A stretch of DNA of 64,000 nucleotides from positions 1-64,000 of the forward strand of contig JAEWHP010000044.1 in the NCBI GenBank assembly GCA_023387735.1, written 5' to 3'. Positions 1 to 8,544 of this stretch are shown in pieces (positions within the stretch are counted from its first letter, which is position 1; the number at the start of each line of letters is the position of its first letter). The notes under the pieces were generated by a model. The model was not told the origin of the DNA. It saw only the letters and a list, made by a program, of their open reading frames with translations, and made no database searches. The position numbers and the translations under genes are program-made. Source of the stretch: Pseudomonadota bacterium (lineage in GTDB: Bacteria > Pseudomonadota > Alphaproteobacteria > Rhizobiales > Xanthobacteraceae).

Positions 1-708
1 GAGAACCTTGGGCACCACGAACAGCGACACGCCCTTGATGCCGGCAGGCGCGCCTTCGATGCGCGCCAGCACCAGATGGATGATGTTGTCGGCCATGTCG
101 TGCTCGCCGGCCGAGATGAAGATCTTGGTGCCGGAGATCTTGTAGCTGCCGTCGGCCTGCTTGACCGCCTTGGTGCGCAACAGGCCGAGATCCGTGCCGC
201 ATTGAGGCTCGGTGAGGTTCATGGTGCCGGTCCACTCGCCGGCGATCATCTTCGGCACGAACATCTTCTTCTGTTCGGGCTTGCCGTGCACCAGCAGCGC
301 TGCGGTCGCGCCCATGGTCAGCCCGCCATACATCGAGAACGCCATATTAGCCGAGCTCTGGAATTCGGTGACGACCTGGCTCAGCGTCACCGGCAGTCCC
401 TGCCCGCCATATTCCGCCGGCGCCGACAGCCCGAGCCAGCCGCCCTCGGCGACCTGCTTGAAAGCTTCCTTGAACCCCTTCGGCGTCGTCACCGAAGCGT
501 CGTCATGCCGCTTGCAGCCTTCCAGATCGCCGACGCGGTTGAGCGGCTGCAGCACCTCCTCGGAGAGCTTGGCGGCCTCGCCCAGAATGGCTTCGCGCAC
601 ATCGGCGGAGGCGTCGGTGAAGCCGGGAAGATTGTCGTAGCGATCGATCTGGAACACGTCGTTGAGCAGGAAGGTGACGTCTTCGACGGGGGCTTTGTAG
701 ATCGGCAT
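1..708 (-). CDS. acyl-CoA dehydrogenase, N-terminal part (cut by window edge)
   Basis: The reading frame runs leftward from ATG at 708 and is open to base 1, so only the first 236 residues are visible. The protein begins MPIYKAPVEDVTFLLNDVF, typical of the long acyl-CoA dehydrogenases related to the DmdC/FadE group. Further on it has the FAD/substrate-binding stretch with MNLTEPQCGTDLG (about residues 160-175) and TKIFISAGEHDM (about 195-206). These enzymes oxidise acyl-CoA thioesters at the alpha-beta bond and pass electrons to ETF. The catalytic glutamate and C-terminal domain lie outside the window. The family is clear; the substrate cannot be told. Confidence 0.9.
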   Translation of the reverse strand, partial: MPIYKAPVEDVTFLLNDVFQIDRYDNLPGFTDASADVREAILGEAAKLSEEVLQPLNRVGDLEGCKRHDDASVTTPKGFKEAFKQVAEGGWLGLSAPAEYGGQGLPVTLSQVVTEFQSSANMAFSMYGGLTMGATAALLVHGKPEQKKMFVPKMIAGEWTGTMNLTEPQCGTDLGLLRTKAVKQADGSYKISGTKIFISAGEHDMADNIIHLVLARIEGAPAGIKGVSLFVVPKVL

Positions 709-869
709 TGGTGTTCTCCCGGCAGGGGCAGGCTTTATGAGTTGGCGGATGCGCTTGAAATGAAATCTGCGGTGTCTTCCGGAAGCCGACCTTAGCCGGT
801 TTCCCTGGGTTCGAGGGAGCAAATACGCCGGAGGGCCGTTGCGACATAAACGGCTGCGGGCAGGTGCCC

Positions 870-1259
870 TCACTTTTTGGCGAGTTGCTCCCCCATCAGG
901 CGGTGCAGCAGGTTGATCGCTTTGAGCGGACGCACCATGACCTTGAAATGCGTGATCTTGCCGTCATCGCTGAACGTGATGATGTCGACGCCGTTGATCC
1001 GGATGCCCTCGATCTCGTTTTCGAATTCGAGCACCGCGCCGTTCGAGCTGCGCCATTCGCCGACATATTTGAAGCCGGGGCCGCCCAGCACCTTCTCCGC
1101 ACTCGCCAGATATTTGAAGGTGATGTCGCGGCCGCGTTGCGGCGTGTGGACCACGGGGCTTTCGAACACCGCATCGGGATGCAGCAGATCCCACAGCGCC
1201 GCCGTGTCATGGGACTTCATGTAGCTGTACCACTTGTCGAGGCCGCTCATGGTCATCAT
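870..1259 (-). CDS. NTF2-like (SnoaL-type) protein
   Basis: A 129-residue protein with the cone-shaped NTF2/SnoaL fold pattern: an N-terminal helix with WYSYMKSHDTAALWDLLHPD, a central strand region, and the closing strands DIITFSDDGKITHFKVMVRP. Such proteins are small enzymes or binding proteins; no substrate can be inferred. The start has AGGAGG just upstream (1261-1267), so translation may begin at the ATG at 1259 or the adjacent ATG at 1256. It is divergent from the padR-like gene and shares its operator, so it is probably a target of that regulator. Confidence 0.8.
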   Translation of the reverse strand: MMTMSGLDKWYSYMKSHDTAALWDLLHPDAVFESPVVHTPQRGRDITFKYLASAEKVLGGPGFKYVGEWRSSNGAVLEFENEIEGIRINGVDIITFSDDGKITHFKVMVRPLKAINLLHRLMGEQLAKK

Positions 1260-1316
1260 GTCCTCCTGTGCCGGCGACGTCCGGGCGTTCGCGCAGGCCG
1301 GGCCCGATTATGCGCG

Positions 1317-1349
1317 TTGACGCATATGCAACTTTATGCATATTGTCAA
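1317..1349. promoter_or_regulatory. Inverted-repeat operator overlapping two divergent promoters
   Basis: The near-perfect inverted repeat has arms TTGAC-gc-ATATGCA (1317-1330) and TGCATAT-t-GTCAA (1337-1349) around a 6-base centre. On the plus strand TTGACG (1317-1322) and TATTGT (1341-1346) form a -35/-10 pair 18 bases apart. On the minus strand TTGACA (1349-1344) and TATGCG (1326-1321) form another pair 17 bases apart. One bound dimer could therefore block both promoters. The ATAT/ATGC core with dyad symmetry suits PadR regulators, and the adjacent gene encodes one. Confidence 0.65.
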
Positions 1350-1381
1350 TGACTGCCCTGAGAGATCGGAGGACCGCCGTC

Positions 1382-1978
1382 TTGGCGCTTGGTGACGCGA
1401 TCCTTGCCTGCCTGACCGAACGGCCGATGACGGGCTACGAGCTCGCCAAGACCTTCGATGCGTCGATTGGATTCTTCTGGAAGGCCGATCACCAGCAGAT
1501 TTATCGCGAGCTCTCGAAGCTGCGGGACCGCGGCCACGTGCAGGGCCGCGAGGTTGTGCAGTCAGGCAAACCCAACAAGCTGGTTTACACCCTCACACCG
1601 GAAGGCCGCACCGCGCTGAGACATTGGGCCGCCCGGCCGAGCATCCCGGCCTCGATGAAAGACGATCTGCTGGTGCGGCTCTACGCACTCGACAGCGTCG
1701 ACATCGAACCGCTGCGGGACGACCTGATGGCGCGGATGGAGCACCACCGCGACCGGGCCGACCGCTACGAACGCATCCTGAACAAGCGCTTCCCGCAAGG
1801 CACCGCAGCGCCGGCCGACACCGGCAAGCTGCTGCTGCTTCGCATGGGACTTCGCCACGAGCGCAGCGTCGCCGAGTGGTGCGAAGAGGCCCTCGATGCA
1901 TTGGCGACACTGTCGGCCGGCGCCGATCGCGGCAAAGTCGTGGCCATCGGCGATGGCCAGCGCGAAAACAACGGCTAG
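1382..1978 (+). CDS. PadR family transcriptional regulator
   Basis: The 198-residue protein has the PadR winged helix (ACLTERPMTGYELAKTFD near the N terminus, then HQQIYRELSKLRDRGHV and LVYTLTPEGR) followed by the helical C-terminal dimerisation domain of the Vir/PadR-type subgroup. I place the start at TTG 1382: GGAGGA lies 8 bases upstream (1368-1373), PadR proteins usually begin at this point (ALGDAILACL), and the ATG at 1349 lies inside the operator and before the predicted transcription start. It probably represses itself and the divergent NTF2-like gene. The ligand is unknown. Confidence 0.85.
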   Translation: MALGDAILACLTERPMTGYELAKTFDASIGFFWKADHQQIYRELSKLRDRGHVQGREVVQSGKPNKLVYTLTPEGRTALRHWAARPSIPASMKDDLLVRLYALDSVDIEPLRDDLMARMEHHRDRADRYERILNKRFPQGTAAPADTGKLLLLRMGLRHERSVAEWCEEALDALATLSAGADRGKVVAIGDGQRENNG

Positions 1979-2029
1979 ATCGGCCGGTCTGGCCCGCTGT
2001 CCAACTTTAGGGCCGCATAATCCAAATCC

Positions 2030-2045
2030 TTAACCCGTTATTTAC
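2030..2045 (+). promoter_or_regulatory. Possible CtrA-binding box
   Basis: TTAA-CCCGTTA-TTTAC matches the CtrA consensus TTAA-N7-TTAAC with one mismatch. It lies about 120 bases before the preferred start of the PodJ-like gene, in the short gap after the padR-like gene. Cell-cycle control of a polar localisation protein by CtrA would fit known alphaproteobacterial biology, but a single short site is weak evidence. Confidence 0.35.
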
Positions 2046-2166
2046 CGTAAGGAACAAAAGTCAGGTTCTGAGGCAGATGAGCTGCGCGGATTCCATTGTC
2101 TCTTCAGTGGGACGCGCGGGGAAGCTGAGGGCGCAGGTGCAGCGCCGGAGCGAACCGGACGAGATC

Positions 2167-5100
2167 ATGAATTCGCGCGTATCGTGGAGTGTTGACGGCA
2201 TCGATCCCTCCGTCCGCGAAAGGGCCGAGGCAGCCGCGCGCCGCGCCGGCATGTCGCTGAACGACTGGCTCAATTCCTCCATCGGCGAACCCGCCCCGCC
2301 CAATTTCCGCGCGCCCCACGACCAGCGCCAGGCGATGCCGGGCCAGGAAATTCGCGAAGTCGCTGACATTCACCAGCGGCTGGATTCGATTACCCGGCAG
2401 ATCGAGCAGATTTCGCGGCCCGCGCCGCGCGGCGAAGCCCCGCGCGCCGAGCCGGGCGTGGCCCGCCAGCTCAACGACGCCATTTCGCGCCTCGATGCGC
2501 GGCTGTCGCAGATTTCGAACCCGGCGCCGGCCCGGCAGGCCGAGATGCAGGACAAGCAGCGCCAGGCCGATATGGTCGAGCGCGCCGCCGCCCAGGTCTA
2601 TCGGCCCTCGCCGCCGCTCAGCCCGGCCTCGATGGATTTTGCGGTCGCCGAGATCGCCGCGCGCCAGAATGAGCTCGATGGTCCGTCGCCACGTCAGGCG
2701 CCATCGGGTCAGTTCCCCTCACGGCAGGCTGCGCCGATGGCGCCGGCCGGCCCGGACTTTTCGTCGCTGGAACGTCATCTGTTCAAGATCACCAGCCAGA
2801 TCGAGGCGCTGCAGCGTCCCGACCACCTCGAACAGTCGATTGCGGCCTTCCGCAGCGAGCTCGCCGAGATCCGTCACGCCATCACCGAGGCGATGCCGCG
2901 CCGGGCAATCGAGTCGATCGAGAACGAAATCCGCACACTGTCCCGCCGCATCGACGACACCAGGCAGAACGGCAGCGACGGCCAGGCCCTCGCCGGCATC
3001 GAGAACGCACTCGGCGAAATCCGCGAAGCGCTGCGCTCGCTGACCCCGGCCGAGCAACTGGCCGGCTATGACGATGCGATCCGCAATCTCGGCGCCAAGC
3101 TCGATCTGATCCTGCGCTCGAACGACGATCCCTCGACGGTGCAGCAGCTCGAAAGCGCGATCGTCGCACTTCGCGGCATCGTCTCCAACGTCGCCTCCAA
3201 CGACGCGCTGGCGCGGCTTGCCGACGACGTGCACACACTGTCGACCAAGGTCGACCAGTTGTCGCGTTCCAGCAACAATAGCGATTCCTTTACCATGCTC
3301 GAACAGCGCATCATCGCCGCGCTGACCTCGACGCTGGAAAGCCGGCAGCCGCCGGCCGCGCCCGACCACTCCGAATATCTCGAAAGCGCGCTGCGCACGC
3401 TGACGGAGCGGCTCGATCGCATCCCGGCCGGCAACGACAATGCGTCGGCCTTTGCCCATCTCGAACAGCGCGTCACCTATCTGCTGGAGCGCCTCGAAGC
3501 CTCCGACCGTCCCGCTGCGCCGTCGATCGATCTCGGGCGCGTCGAAGAGGGCCTGCACGACATCCTGCGCTCGCTTGAGCGCCAGCATGCCAGCCTGGTT
3601 TCGCTCGCGGACAGCAACCGCAATGCCGAGGCGCCGCAGCCGATGGATTCCGGCATCGTCGACCTCGTCAAGCGCGAACTGTCGGACATCCGCTTCAGCC
3701 AGTCGGAAACCGATCGACGCACGCAGGACTCGCTCGAAACCGTTCACAGCACGCTGGGCCACGTGGTCGATCGCCTGTCGACGATCGAAGGCGATCTGCG
3801 CACGGTTCGCACCGCGCCCGCAGCGCCGCCGGCCCCGGCGCCAGCCGAGATCCACGACGAGACGCCGCGCGGGCCCTCGCTGCAGGCCCTGCTGCAGCCT
3901 CTGTCACCGCAGCCCCTGGCTGCCCAGCCGCTGGCGCCGCAGCCGAAACCCGAACTCCCCAATCCGGCCGCACTGCAAGGGGATTCCCAGGAGCATTTCG
4001 CCGCCGCACCGCGCGACTTCCACGCCGCGCCGCCGCCGATCCCGCCGCGCGCCATCAGCGAAGTCCTGGAGCCGCTCGCCGCACCGTCGCGCACGGCGAT
4101 TGCGCCGGAATTGCCGCCGGATCATCCGCTGGAGCCGGGCACGCGGCCGTCCGGACGCACGTCTTCGCCGTCGGAACGGATCGCAGCTTCCGAGAGCGCA
4201 CTCAGCGAGATTTCGGCAGGCCCCAAGGAGCCGGTCAGTTCATCGAGCTTCATTGCCGCCGCGCGCCGCGCCGCGCAGGCTGCCGCGGCCGCGCCGCCCC
4301 CCGAGAAGGCCGGACGTTCGGCGGCGAAGGCGGCCGCCAAGGCCGCGCCGAAGGGTGGCGACAAGGTCAAGGCCGACGACAAGACCCCCTCGAACATGTC
4401 GTCAAGGATCCGCGCGCTGCTGGTCGGCGCGAGCGTGGTCGTGATCGTGCTCGGCACCTTCAAGACCGCGATGACGCTGCTCGACACCGGTAGCGCGCCG
4501 CAAATGCCGCCGATGGAAAACTCGGCCGAGCCGGCCGGCGCCCCGATGCAGGCTCCCGCGGAGAACAGCGCGAAGCCCGCGACACCGGCGCCCGCCGCGC
4601 CCTCGATGATCTCGCCAACGCCGGTCGAGAAGCAATCGAACAATTCTTCGGCGCCGAACACGCTGGACAGCGCGCGGGTTTTGATCCCGCCGCAGGCGGC
4701 GGCGGCCGCTGCCGGCGACATCACCAACTCGATCCCGACGACGCTGCCCGCGACCGGCCCCAAGCCCACGACGATCTCGGTGCCGCCGGGCGAGCGGCTG
4801 CCTGAAGCGATCGGTGGCCTTACGCTGCGCGCTGCGGCGATGCGGGGCGATCCGGGGGCCGCCTACGAGATCGGCCTGCGTTTCGCCGAAGGCAGAGGAA
4901 TCGAGTCGAACCTCGACGAAGCCGCCAAATGGTATGATCGCGCCGCACGAGCCGGCGTGGTACCCGCGATCTTCCGGCTCGGCACCTTCTACGAGAAGGG
5001 CCTGAGCGTAAAACGCGACGTCGATATTGCACGGCGCTACTACACGCAGGCCGCCGAACGCGGCAACGCCAAGGCGATGCATAACCTCGCCGTGCTCGAC

Positions 5101-5508
5101 GCCGATGGTGGCGGCAAGGGCGCCGACTACAAGAGTGCGTCGCAATGGTTCCGGAAGGCCGCCGATCGCGGCGTCGCCGACAGCCAGTTCAACCTCGGCA
5201 TCCTCTATGCCCGCGGCATCGGCGTCGAACAAAACCTCGCCGAATCCTTCAAATGGTTCAGCCTCGCGGCGGCCCAGGGCGATGCGGACTCCGGCCGCAA
5301 GCGCGACGATATCGCCAAGCGCCTCGACGCCCAGTCGCTGGCGGCTGCGAGGCTGGCGATCCAGACCTATACTGTGGAGCCTCAGCCCGACGACGCCGTC
5401 AATGTGGCCGCGCCGGTGGGCGGCTGGGACTCAGCTCCCGTGCAGACCATCCCGGCCAAACCCGCCGCCAGGCAGGCTGCAGCCAAGCGCCCCGCGCCTG
5501 CGAATTAA
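2167..5508 (+). CDS. PodJ-like Sel1-repeat membrane protein
   Basis: A 1113-residue protein in four parts. The N terminus (SWSVDGIDPSVRERAEAAA, then MSLNDWLN) matches the start of PodJ-like localisation factors. Residues of about 60-700 are Gln/Glu/Arg-rich with coiled-coil character and low-complexity Pro/Ala stretches. One membrane segment lies near residues 750-771 (LLVGASVVVIVLGTF). After a periplasmic Pro/Ala linker come about four Sel1 repeats (about 885-1053), with motifs such as YEIGLRFAEGRGIESN and FNLGILYARGIGVEQN. I chose ATG 2167 because the conserved N terminus begins there; the ATG at 2077 would add 30 unrelated residues. It probably organises a cell pole, with Sel1 repeats binding partners in the periplasm. 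Function is inferred from architecture. Confidence 0.8.
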   Translation: MNSRVSWSVDGIDPSVRERAEAAARRAGMSLNDWLNSSIGEPAPPNFRAPHDQRQAMPGQEIREVADIHQRLDSITRQIEQISRPAPRGEAPRAEPGVARQLNDAISRLDARLSQISNPAPARQAEMQDKQRQADMVERAAAQVYRPSPPLSPASMDFAVAEIAARQNELDGPSPRQAPSGQFPSRQAAPMAPAGPDFSSLERHLFKITSQIEALQRPDHLEQSIAAFRSELAEIRHAITEAMPRRAIESIENEIRTLSRRIDDTRQNGSDGQALAGIENALGEIREALRSLTPAEQLAGYDDAIRNLGAKLDLILRSNDDPSTVQQLESAIVALRGIVSNVASNDALARLADDVHTLSTKVDQLSRSSNNSDSFTMLEQRIIAALTSTLESRQPPAAPDHSEYLESALRTLTERLDRIPAGNDNASAFAHLEQRVTYLLERLEASDRPAAPSIDLGRVEEGLHDILRSLERQHASLVSLADSNRNAEAPQPMDSGIVDLVKRELSDIRFSQSETDRRTQDSLETVHSTLGHVVDRLSTIEGDLRTVRTAPAAPPAPAPAEIHDETPRGPSLQALLQPLSPQPLAAQPLAPQPKPELPNPAALQGDSQEHFAAAPRDFHAAPPPIPPRAISEVLEPLAAPSRTAIAPELPPDHPLEPGTRPSGRTSSPSERIAASESALSEISAGPKEPVSSSSFIAAARRAAQAAAAAPPPEKAGRSAAKAAAKAAPKGGDKVKADDKTPSNMSSRIRALLVGASVVVIVLGTFKTAMTLLDTGSAPQMPPMENSAEPAGAPMQAPAENSAKPATPAPAAPSMISPTPVEKQSNNSSAPNTLDSARVLIPPQAAAAAAGDITNSIPTTLPATGPKPTTISVPPGERLPEAIGGLTLRAAAMRGDPGAAYEIGLRFAEGRGIESNLDEAAKWYDRAARAGVVPAIFRLGTFYEKGLSVKRDVDIARRYYTQAAERGNAKAMHNLAVLDADGGGKGADYKSASQWFRKAADRGVADSQFNLGILYARGIGVEQNLAESFKWFSLAAAQGDADSGRKRDDIAKRLDAQSLAAARLAIQTYTVEPQPDDAVNVAAPVGGWDSAPVQTIPAKPAARQAAAKRPAPAN

Positions 5509-5620
5509 GATTACGTAAGCCGCGGCCAGCCCGCTGGCACGGCCCTCACCGCGGCCATAAATTGCTGTAGCGGATCGGACCAGCCCGATCCCAATCGGCT
5601 CGGCGCGGGAAGAGGATTTC

Positions 5621-6430
5621 TTGTCAGACCAGAATGACCAGGGCGGGGAGAACGACTTCCGAAGGTCACCGACAGGCCCTTCGGTCACAGCGCCGCGCAT
5701 TCCGCGCCACCAGCCCCCGCTCACGTCACCGCCCCCTCAAGCGCCCCGCCGCAAGCGAAATTACTGGTCGATCGCCATCTTCGTCCTGCTGGTTTCCGGT
5801 GTGGCGATCCGCGCCTTCCAGGACCTGTCGCAACCCGATGCGTGGGACTTTTGGAAGGACCAATACATCTCGCCGAGCCTGACGTTCTCCGTGGTCGACA
5901 AGGCGGATCTCGGCGGCGCCGAGCAGGGCCGCCGCGCGCTCTTCGTCAGCGGAACGATCGGGCCCGCCGCGGCGAACGCGTTTCGCGACCGGCTCGACCA
6001 GGCCCGCCTGACCGCTGGCGACATGGTCCTGCTGTCCTCGCCCGGCGGCGATTTGAACCAGGCCACGATCATGGGCGAGATCATCCGATCGCGCGGCCTC
6101 ACGACGGCAGTCGGCATCCCCGACGCCTCCGGCCGCCTCAAGCCCGCCTATTGCGCCAGCGCCTGCGTGCTCGTCTATGCCGGCGGCAAGACCCGATTCG
6201 GCGTGCCGGGCTCGGCGCTGGGCGTTCACCGGTTTGTAACAACCAAGCCCATCAGCGAGCCGGTCGCCGAGACCCAGCGGATCGCAGGCGCCGTGCTGGG
6301 CTACATGACCAAGATGGGCGTCTCGTCCTCGATCGTGGAGGCGATGTCCGAAACCCGGGATATCCGTTGGCTCAGCCCCAAGCAGGCGCTGGCGATGAAC
6401 CTCGTCACCGATCCGCTCGGCAAGCCCTGA
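5621..6430 (+). CDS. ClpP/crotonase-fold membrane-anchored protein (COG3904-like)
   Basis: The 269-residue protein has a Pro-rich cytoplasmic tail, one membrane segment (about residues 49-66) and a periplasmic ClpP-fold domain. SSPGGD (139-144) resembles the oxyanion-hole strand of ClpP-type proteases. YCASACVLVYAGG (177-189) carries a candidate nucleophile at Ser180, and His203 could be its partner. The start is TTG 5621, with AGAGGA at 5611-5616. Proteins of this type are common in Bradyrhizobium and their substrates are not known. Peptidase activity is inferred only from these motifs. Confidence 0.7.
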   Translation: MSDQNDQGGENDFRRSPTGPSVTAPRIPRHQPPLTSPPPQAPRRKRNYWSIAIFVLLVSGVAIRAFQDLSQPDAWDFWKDQYISPSLTFSVVDKADLGGAEQGRRALFVSGTIGPAAANAFRDRLDQARLTAGDMVLLSSPGGDLNQATIMGEIIRSRGLTTAVGIPDASGRLKPAYCASACVLVYAGGKTRFGVPGSALGVHRFVTTKPISEPVAETQRIAGAVLGYMTKMGVSSSIVEAMSETRDIRWLSPKQALAMNLVTDPLGKP

Positions 6431-6697
6431 GCCCATCCATCATCTCTGCCGAATGCGCGGCCGGATTGCCCCCGGCACGCCCTGACGACCGCGCGACCAT
6501 GCGAGGCAAAAATTTGCCTTGCCCGGCATTTTTAGTCCCGTCTGCCGTCGAATTCAGTTATGCAAAGGCGCGGGAACCGGCCCTGCGCACGCAAAGGTGC
6601 ATGCGAGAACCGGCTGCCGCTGCCGTCAAATACACAGAAACCACGTCCTGACCGGCCTCGGCCGGGCCAGCGGCAAAGCTTAAAAAAGCAGACGCGC

Positions 6698-7624
6698 GTG
6701 CAGCTCTACCTCCCGATCGCCGACATTCCGGTCAATGTCTTCCTCATCCTGGCGATGGGCGCAGCGGTCGGGTTCGTCTCCGGCATGTTCGGAATCGGTG
6801 GCGGTTTCCTGATGACGCCGCTCCTGATCTTCGTCGGCATTGCGCCTGCCGTGGCGGTCGCCTCGGTCGCAAGCCATATCGCGGCGTCCTCGTTCTCCGG
6901 CGCGTTATCCTACTGGCGACGGCGAGCCATCGACCCCACACTGGCGGTGGTGCTGCTGAGCGGCGGCACGATAGGCACCGCGCTCGGCGTCTGGACCTTC
7001 ACGCTGCTGCGTTCGCTCGGCCAGCTCGATCTCATGATCGGGACATCCTACGTGATCCTGCTGACGACGGTCGGCGGGCTGATGTTCTGGGAAGGCCTGC
7101 GCGCCCTGTTGCGGGCCCGGCGCGGCGGCGCGGCCACCGTGCGACGCCCGGGCAGCCACGGCTGGATTCACGGCTTGCCGCTGAAGATGCGGTTCAAGCG
7201 CTCGAAAATCTATCTGTCGGTGATTCCCGTCGTCGCGATCGGCCTGATCATCGGCTTCATCGGCGCCGTCATGGGCATCGGCGGCGGCTTCATCCTGGTG
7301 CCGCTCCTGATCTACGTGCTGCGGGTGCCGACCTCGACGGTGATCGGCACCTCGATGGTGCTCACGCTGGTGACGATGGTGTTCGCCACCATGCTGCATG
7401 CGGTCACCAACCATCTGGTCGATGCCGTGCTGGCGCTGATCCTGATGGTCGGCGGCGTCACCGGCGCCCAGTTCGGCGCGCGGGCCGGACAGAAAATCCG
7501 TGGCGAACATTTGCGGCTGCTGCTCGGCCTGCTGGTTCTCGCCGTCGGCATCCGCTTTGCCGTCGAACTGGTGATCCGGCCGGAGGATCTCTTCACCGTG
7601 CGCGAAACGGGGATCACCGGATGA
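6698..7624 (+). CDS. TauE/SafE family sulfite/organosulfonate exporter-like permease
   Basis: A 308-residue integral membrane protein built from two homologous halves, each with the family glycine motif: GMFGIGGGFLMTPLLIF in the first half and GAVMGIGGGFILVPLLIYV in the second. TauE/SafE proteins move small anions such as sulfite, sulfoacetate or related compounds across the inner membrane. I place the start at GTG 6698, because the residues before it (up to an ATG at 6560) are polar and unrelated to the family. The gene overlaps the next one by ATGA, so the two are translationally coupled. Confidence 0.85.
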   Translation: MQLYLPIADIPVNVFLILAMGAAVGFVSGMFGIGGGFLMTPLLIFVGIAPAVAVASVASHIAASSFSGALSYWRRRAIDPTLAVVLLSGGTIGTALGVWTFTLLRSLGQLDLMIGTSYVILLTTVGGLMFWEGLRALLRARRGGAATVRRPGSHGWIHGLPLKMRFKRSKIYLSVIPVVAIGLIIGFIGAVMGIGGGFILVPLLIYVLRVPTSTVIGTSMVLTLVTMVFATMLHAVTNHLVDAVLALILMVGGVTGAQFGARAGQKIRGEHLRLLLGLLVLAVGIRFAVELVIRPEDLFTVRETGITG

Positions 7625-8403
7625 CCGCGCGCCTCACCCAGTGGCTGGCGGGCCTTGCGCTGGGCGCCGCGCTGGCGATTGCGCCTGCGCAGGCCGAACG
7701 GCTGATCGTGTCGGTATCGAACCACCGCGTCACCGTGACGCCGAACTATTCCGGCGAGGAACTGGTGCTGTTCGGCTCGGTGGAAAAGGACGCCACCACG
7801 CCACCCAATCGCACCTATGATCTCGTGGTGACGGTTGCCGGCCCGCGCGCCGACATGGTGACGCGGCGCAAGGAACGCAAGTTCGGGATCTGGATCAACA
7901 CCGACTCCCGGCAATTCCTCAGAGTGCCGACCTATCTGGCGCTGTTCTCCAACCGCCCGTTCGACGCCATCGCCTCGGCCGAGGTGCTGCGGCGGCAGCA
8001 GGTCGGGCTGAACAACGTGCTGCTGACCCAACGTGTCGGCACTGACTATGCCGATGTCGTTCCCGATGACGCATTCCGCAGCGCCTTCGTCCGGCTGCGC
8101 AAGCAGCACGGGCTCTATCGCGAGGAGACGTCGGCGGTGACGTTCCTGACGCCGACCCTGTTCCGCACCAGCATCCCGCTGCCGGCAGAGGTGCCGATCG
8201 GCACGTACAATGTCGAGATCAAGCTGTTCGCCGACGGCGCCCTGGTGACCAAGACCGACACCGCGTTCGAAATCGTCAAGGTCGGCTTCGAACAGTTCGT
8301 GGCCAACACCGCGCGGCAGCACGGGTTCGTCTACGGGCTTGCCACCGCCTTCATGGCGCTGATGACCGGGTGGATGGCCTCGATCGTATTCCGGAAGGAC
8401 TAG
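7621..8403 (+). CDS. TIGR02186 family membrane-anchored periplasmic protein
   Basis: The 260-residue protein has an N-terminal signal peptide ending near AQA (residues 24-26), a periplasmic beta-rich domain with HRVTVTPNYSGEELVLFGSVE, and one C-terminal membrane segment (about 235-256). This matches the uncharacterised TIGR02186 family, which I recall as a regular neighbour of TauE/SafE permeases. The 4-base overlap with the upstream permease gene supports a two-gene unit. It may be an accessory subunit of the exporter. No catalytic motif is seen. Confidence 0.75.
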   Translation: MTARLTQWLAGLALGAALAIAPAQAERLIVSVSNHRVTVTPNYSGEELVLFGSVEKDATTPPNRTYDLVVTVAGPRADMVTRRKERKFGIWINTDSRQFLRVPTYLALFSNRPFDAIASAEVLRRQQVGLNNVLLTQRVGTDYADVVPDDAFRSAFVRLRKQHGLYREETSAVTFLTPTLFRTSIPLPAEVPIGTYNVEIKLFADGALVTKTDTAFEIVKVGFEQFVANTARQHGFVYGLATAFMALMTGWMASIVFRKD

Positions 8404-8407
8404 CACA

Positions 8408-8536
8408 ACCCTCATGGTGAGGAGCGCGACTTCGCGCGTCTCCGGACGATGCCGCGCATCGCCGGGAGAACCATGAGGCCCGCGGCCCATCCTTCGAGAC
8501 GGCGCTCTCGCGCCTCCTCAGGACGAGGTCATAGAG
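8408..8536. repeat. Dispersed palindromic repeat (CTCATGGTGAGGAGC type)
   Basis: This intergenic stretch between two convergent genes begins CCTCATGGTGAGGAGCGCG and ends with CTCCTCAGGACGAGG. It has internal complementary segments (GGCGCTCTCGCGCCTCC and GCGACTTCGCGCG). I recall this sequence as a common intergenic repeat in Bradyrhizobium. It may also act as a bidirectional terminator here. No coding potential is evident. Confidence 0.55.
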
Positions 8537-8544
8537 CGGGTCGC

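Noticed and set aside
870..1259. Plus-strand frames overlapping the NTF2-like gene (115-162 codons)
   Set aside because: The minus-strand frame has the family pattern and AGGAGG before its ATG; the plus-strand frames have neither.
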